Assembly (NCBI GenBank): GCA_019321725.1
Contig: CM033113.1
Location: forward strand, 9,052,001-9,116,000
Direction: 5' to 3'
From: Paulownia fortunei
Taxonomy: Eukaryota > Streptophyta > Magnoliopsida > Lamiales > Paulowniaceae
Length of the DNA stretch: 64,000 bases
The notes beneath the pieces are model-generated. The model saw nothing but the letters and a program-made list of their open reading frames with translations. It did no database searches and had not been told where the DNA came from. Of the stretch, positions 59,596-64,000 are shown in pieces (position 1 is the first letter of the stretch; each line of letters starts with the position of its first letter). The translations under genes and the position numbers were made by a program.

Positions 59596-62500
59596 ATGGT
59601 CGATTCAAGCAACAGAGGTAAGGAAAATATGCCCACAACCAATGATCAACCAAGGCTCAACAGCAATTATGAAGTTGAGTTAAGTGATGAAGACCAAACC
59701 CACTTGTATACTGTTCTAAAAATTCATGAATGCAAGTGCACGTTATCATATACAAGTAATAAAGTGATGAATCAATTATCGTTCCCACGAGGATTGTTGA
59801 ATTATTAAGTACCAAAATTATGTTAACTCTAATTTTATTTGAATAAATGCATTTTTGTATTTTTGCTTATAAACTAAATTCAACTAAACTAAATAAATAA
59901 TAGAAAGCATTTAAAGATGAAATTCACTAACTTAAAAGCCTAGGGTTATGGTTTCATCGTCATTAATCCGAATTGAATAAGTTGTCGCATCAATCTCAAT
60001 TTATTTTCTCATTGATAGTCGAGAATCCCTAAATTATCTACTAACCTCTCCCAAACTCTAATGAAAATATCATCAATTGCTAACCCACTATATTCCTATG
60101 TGAATTATAACAATAAACAATTCATTAGATTCTATGGAGTTTCAAACATGACTACACAAACCATATAAGTATATTTCTATCTCACATGCAATTTATGATT
60201 TTCTACATGTAGAACTAGACACATATATCACCTCCTAGGTCAATATGATTAACAAATTATTCAATTAGTGGCCAAGTAATTAAAAATATTAAGAACAATG
60301 TAGAAAACTCAATTTAAAAATAAATCGAAAATTGAATTGATACAAATATTCAAAATATCATAATTAGATTACATCGTAACTTTAGAAAAATAAATTAGTT
60401 CATGATGATAAAAATGAAAGATACATGAACAATATTCATGAACATAATTAATAAGAGAAAAAGAAAAATAAAATAAAACTTGGAAGATGAATAAAATTTT
60501 CCCTTACTTGCCCAGTTGGCAGCACCTAAGCGCCAATTTGCAGCGCCTAGGTGCTGCAGCTTGCTGCAGTCCAGTGAGGGCAGCACCTAGGCACTGCACA
60601 TTCTGTCCTGGGCGTTGCTCTTGCTGTCTAAGATGAGTTTCTACTGCACTTATAACCTCTTTTAACTAATTTTTTTTACCTATTTTTAGGCTAAATTGGC
60701 TTTTGGTGTCTTCATATGAATTGTAGCTCTATGTCTTGGCTTTCGATAGGAACTTGAATCAACTCAATATGAAATCTGTGGAAAGTTTATGCCTGAAATA
60801 CCAAGATATGTCATACCAGAAATTTTCAGTCAAGTACAGACTATTTAACCCGATTTTTCTCATTCAAATAGAACGAACTGAATTTCATAGTAAACATAAA
60901 AGTTATAGATATATCTCTTGAATTTCCAATGATTCAAGAAACAAGTCAAAAGAATATTGGAGCAAAACGTTATGATTGAAATACAAACACTGCTCTCAAT
61001 AGCACCAAAAAGTAAATTATTGAAAATTTAAATTAAGTTTTATGTTTATTTCCATTTTCTTCTCATTATGCTATTACCTACAATATTTCAAACTAAATGC
61101 ATAAAAATTAATATAAACACTCAAAAACTAGTCAAAAAGTTAAGCAAATGGTACTTAATTAATGGGTATAAAATCCACTCATCATATACTACTCAAGAAA
61201 CAATGAATGATACTCATACTTGATCTATTTCTTTTCTCAAATCCTCTATTTTTACAAAATATTTTGATAAAATGACACTTTCAAATGAAGAGATGTGAAC
61301 AAAGTGTAAATATTATTCGCAATCTTACAAATTTCAATGCGGAGGCAGTTATGGATCGTTGAAAAGACATGTGGAAAAGAAAAATTCAGTAAAATTTGAC
61401 ATTAATCATACTCAAATTCAAATTCCATCATTTGGATCTTCCGGCACCAGTGGAGGTAACGATCTTTCTTTATTTAAATATAATGATGTTAGATATAGAA
61501 AAAATTTAGTTAGATTATTTATGTTGAACATCTTAATTTTAGTTTTGCAAATAAATTCTTTTTTAATGAATTAATTCAAACAACATATAATCCGGCAGCT
61601 AAAAGTGTTCCACGAACCACATTAACACGCCATGAAAAAATATTATATAATAAAATTAAAAAAGAGTTAAAAGAATTATTACATAATGTAAATAATAAAA
61701 TTTCTTTATGTAGTGATATTTGGAGTGATCATTGTCAAATACATTAATATATAGGTATTACATGTCATTGAATTGATGATTTTTGGACACTTCAAAAAAT
61801 ATTACTTGCATTTAGAGTTTTTGATAGTCCACACACAGTGGTAAATATTTCACAAATTATATTTTTTAAATAACTTTTTTCAATATCATTTGACAATGTT
61901 GTAGCTAATAATGTTAGTATTGGTGATCTTAAAGTTGTATGTGAACCATTAATTGGTGATAATTTTTTTCATATTAGATGTATATGTCATATTATAAATT
62001 TATGTGTACAAGATGGCTTAAAAGTTTAGATAATCAACTTAAATCAATTAGACACGTATTTTTTTATTTATGGACACATTCACATATTAATAAAAAATGG
62101 TTTAGATTTTGTAAGGTTAACGGTGTGAGGCTTAAAAAATTTTTACGGGATATTCCAACTTGTTGGAATTCAACATATAAATTATTAGAAGAATCTATCG
62201 ACTATAAAGATTTATTATGTCAATTTTTTTTACAAATTGTTTCTACTCCTTTCCATTTATATCTACATCATTGGACAGTATGTGAAAAAAATTATAATAT
62301 TTTAAAAATATTTAATTATGCAACTTTACAATTATCTAGTATTTATTCCCCAACTTCTCATTTAGTATTATTAAATTATTATAATACTGCATCAATTTTA
62401 CATAAAAATATTAACTCCCATGATGAAAATTTAGTAAATTGTGCTTTATCAATGCAGTTGAAATGGGAAAAATATTTTTTTGAAATTTCAGATATTAATT

Positions 62501-63035
62501 TAATTGCTGTAATTTGTTATCTTACACTTAAATTAGATAGTTTACAAGACTTGTTATTAATTTATTATAATGCTTTAAAACGTAATGAAAATGATTATAA
62601 TTTAGATATTAATAATATTATATTTAAAATTAGAACACTTTTAAATGAATTTTATAATGAATACAGTTTCAAGTATGGTTCACAATTAACTTAAGTTGAT
62701 ATACATAGAACTAGTAGTAGTAGTAGTAGTTTTAGGCTTACGTAGTACAACTTTTACTTAGGGAACGGACTAAACGTTCTCCAGGATCCTCAAGTTTTAG
62801 CCAGAAACTTGAGAGTTATTTTAATATTTCATTTGAGTTTAATGAGACAGATGTCAATGGAGAGTTTGATATTTTGCGATGGTGTTCGCAAAAGGAGTAA
62901 ATGTATCCAGTTTTGTCCGTGATGGCGAAGGAGATACTTGCTTCACCAGTTTCAACCATTGTAGTGGAGCAAGTTTTCAGTGTGGGAGGCAATATATTGA
63001 GTAAGAAATGCTCAAGTTGTCTCTCGAGAATTTAG
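59596..63035 (+). pseudogene. hAT transposase pseudogene (BED zinc finger, DDE core, hATC dimerisation)
   Basis: Would cut and paste the element. The N-terminal part starts at ATG 59596 and is split after about 38 codons by the solo LTR (59712-61184). Downstream, a BED-type zinc finger is visible near 61296-61370 with YKFQCGGSYGSLKRHVEKK; one Cys of its CxxC pair is Tyr. Then come SVPRTTLTRHEKILY and SLCSDIWSDH (first catalytic Asp) near 61610-61730, FDNVVANN (second Asp) near 61890, and from 61978 a 238-codon open stretch with FCKVNGVR and RDIPTCWNSTYKLLEES. A frameshift precedes SLDNQLK. The C-terminal dimerisation block (ILASPVSTIVVEQVFSVGGNILS-like) lies near 62935-63003. At least four stops and shifts are present. 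The layout is that of the RICESLEEPER-like branch. Confidence 0.88.
59712..61184. mobile_element. Solo LTR, 1473 bp, target duplication TATAC
   Basis: Starts TGTTCTAAAAATTCATGAAT and ends AAAATCCACTCATCA. TATAC stands on both sides (59707-59711 and 61185-61189). The first 100 bases (gcaagtgcacg, aagtaataaagtgatgaatc, cgttcccacgaggat) are a pattern seen at LTR starts in many plants. A GC-rich patch of repeated gcagcacctaggcgc motifs lies near 60510-60600. No primer-binding site or second LTR, so recombination between two LTRs is the likely origin. It interrupts the transposase near codon 38. Confidence 0.88.
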
Positions 63036-64000
63036 AATTTCAAACATGTCTTGATAATTGTATCAAGGCCTCAGTACAAAGAAAATTCAGTCGAAATCGA
63101 AGGAAGATCAAGAGGAGGACACGAACGGAACAACGATGGGAACAAGTGGGAGTGATTGAGCTATGCCACTCCCTTAGGTAAGGACGGTTAAAAGGTAAGA
63201 GAACTACGTAGGCTTTGATTCCTCTATACCCTAAGAAGTTACGTAGGCAACTTAAATTTAAGTTCAAGCCCCTTTTTATTATTAAAATAGTTTTTAATTA
63301 TATAATTTAAATTTTTGCTAATATTTTTTAAAATTTAAGTGCAAATTTTTTTATTGAAATTTAAGTTTAAACTTTTAAGATTTCAAGTTGAGGATCTTTT
63401 TTTATATACATTTATTATAATTAGAATATTTGATACTTTAAATTTTAGATAATAACTTTTTTTCAAATTTAAGTTAAAGTTTATTCATTAAGTTAAAAAA
63501 TTAATGATATTTTTTAAAAAATTTAAGTTCAAAAATTTTCATTCAAATTTATGTTAAAGATTTCAAACCTTTGTTTTTGTTTTATAAAAGTTATAATTTT
63601 GTAGAATTAATGGTTAGTTAAAAAGTTATAAATTTTCAAAATATAAGGTAAAATTAAAAATAAAAAATTCAAGGGTCGGAACCGGCGGTTAACTAGAACC
63701 GTAATCGGAATGGCCCGACGGTTCCGGAACTTGGACCGTAACAGGCCTTGATGGTTAAGGTTAAGGGTCAGGATTTTCTTCACCCGTGGAACTGGCGGTT
63801 TCGAACCATAATCGGCGGTTCTTGAACCGTGGTCAGGTCTACAATTAGCATTCATATTTGAGTTAGATGTATCCATAATTTGAGTAAATTGAATTTTCTA
63901 GTTAGACTGGAATTCTTCCTTAAGTAAGAATATATATCTCTTAATCACATTCAATAGAACGTGTGAGTGAATGTAGTTCTCCCATCACACTCTCTCTATA

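Larger units (their letters stand above)
59147..63840 (+). mobile_element. hAT (Ac-like) DNA transposon, dead, interrupted by a solo LTR
   Basis: The left end CCAGACCCGACC and the right end, on the other strand, TAGACCTGACC form a short imperfect inverted repeat. The flanks CCAATTGG (59139-59146) and ACAATTAG (63841-63848) are an 8-base duplication with two changes. Both subterminal regions are GC-rich with repeated cccgtg and aaccg motifs, as usual for plant hAT elements. It encodes a broken transposase. Confidence 0.75.

Overview
The window is nuclear DNA of a flowering plant, most likely a eudicot. It is very AT-rich and almost entirely made of nested, mostly decayed transposable elements. 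The elements are Ty3/gypsy LTR retrotransposons of the Athila and Tat-like kind, a copia-type LTR, hAT and Mutator-like DNA elements, and MITEs. There is one dead plant terpene synthase gene. I see no intact host gene, no tRNA or rRNA gene and no prokaryotic feature. The species cannot be fixed from the sequence.

Layout. Positions 1-13020 are repeated almost base for base at 35393-48418. The first copy ends at a 100-N gap (13021-13120) in the middle of a retrotransposon, and the differences seen are one substitution plus length changes in homopolymers and a microsatellite. A false duplication in the assembly is the simplest reading. The second copy continues through the complete element: an Athila-like retrotransposon at 39713-50672 with two 1.6-kb LTRs and the 5-bp target duplication CTTAA. 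It sits inside an older Tat-like element without recognisable genes (X), which itself carries a MITE. Positions 13397-24263 hold an older, badly decayed relative of the Athila-like element. Positions 24264-27640 hold a second copy of X on the opposite strand. Then come a copia-type LTR with primer-binding site (28389-30095), a degenerate tandem array (about 30940-31480), a probable gypsy LTR edge (31531), and a terpene synthase pseudogene on the minus strand (32660-34562). The last exon of that pseudogene is split by an LTR-type insertion with the target duplication ACACT. From 51841 to the end there are two Mutator-type elements with perfect 9-bp target duplications (53917-55128 and 55990-56965), a dispersed dyad repeat, a MITE, and a dead hAT transposon (59147-63840) interrupted by a 1473-bp solo LTR with the target duplication TATAC.

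The most unusual content is downstream of pol in the Athila-like family. Both the younger and the older element carry, between integrase and the 3' LTR, an extra reading frame with a basic stretch and a Cys-rich cluster, followed in the same frame (younger element) by a captured piece of a LONELY GUY (LOG) cytokinin-activating enzyme gene. The older copy keeps both halves of LOG without introns, which points to capture from a spliced transcript. The younger copy has lost the N-terminal half of LOG but keeps the PGGxGTxxE motif and an open C-terminal half. The younger element also lacks its whole RNase H/connection region through a deletion that leaves the pol frame open, and has isolated stop codons and frameshifts. 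It is therefore non-autonomous, although its two LTRs differ by only about 3% by eye.
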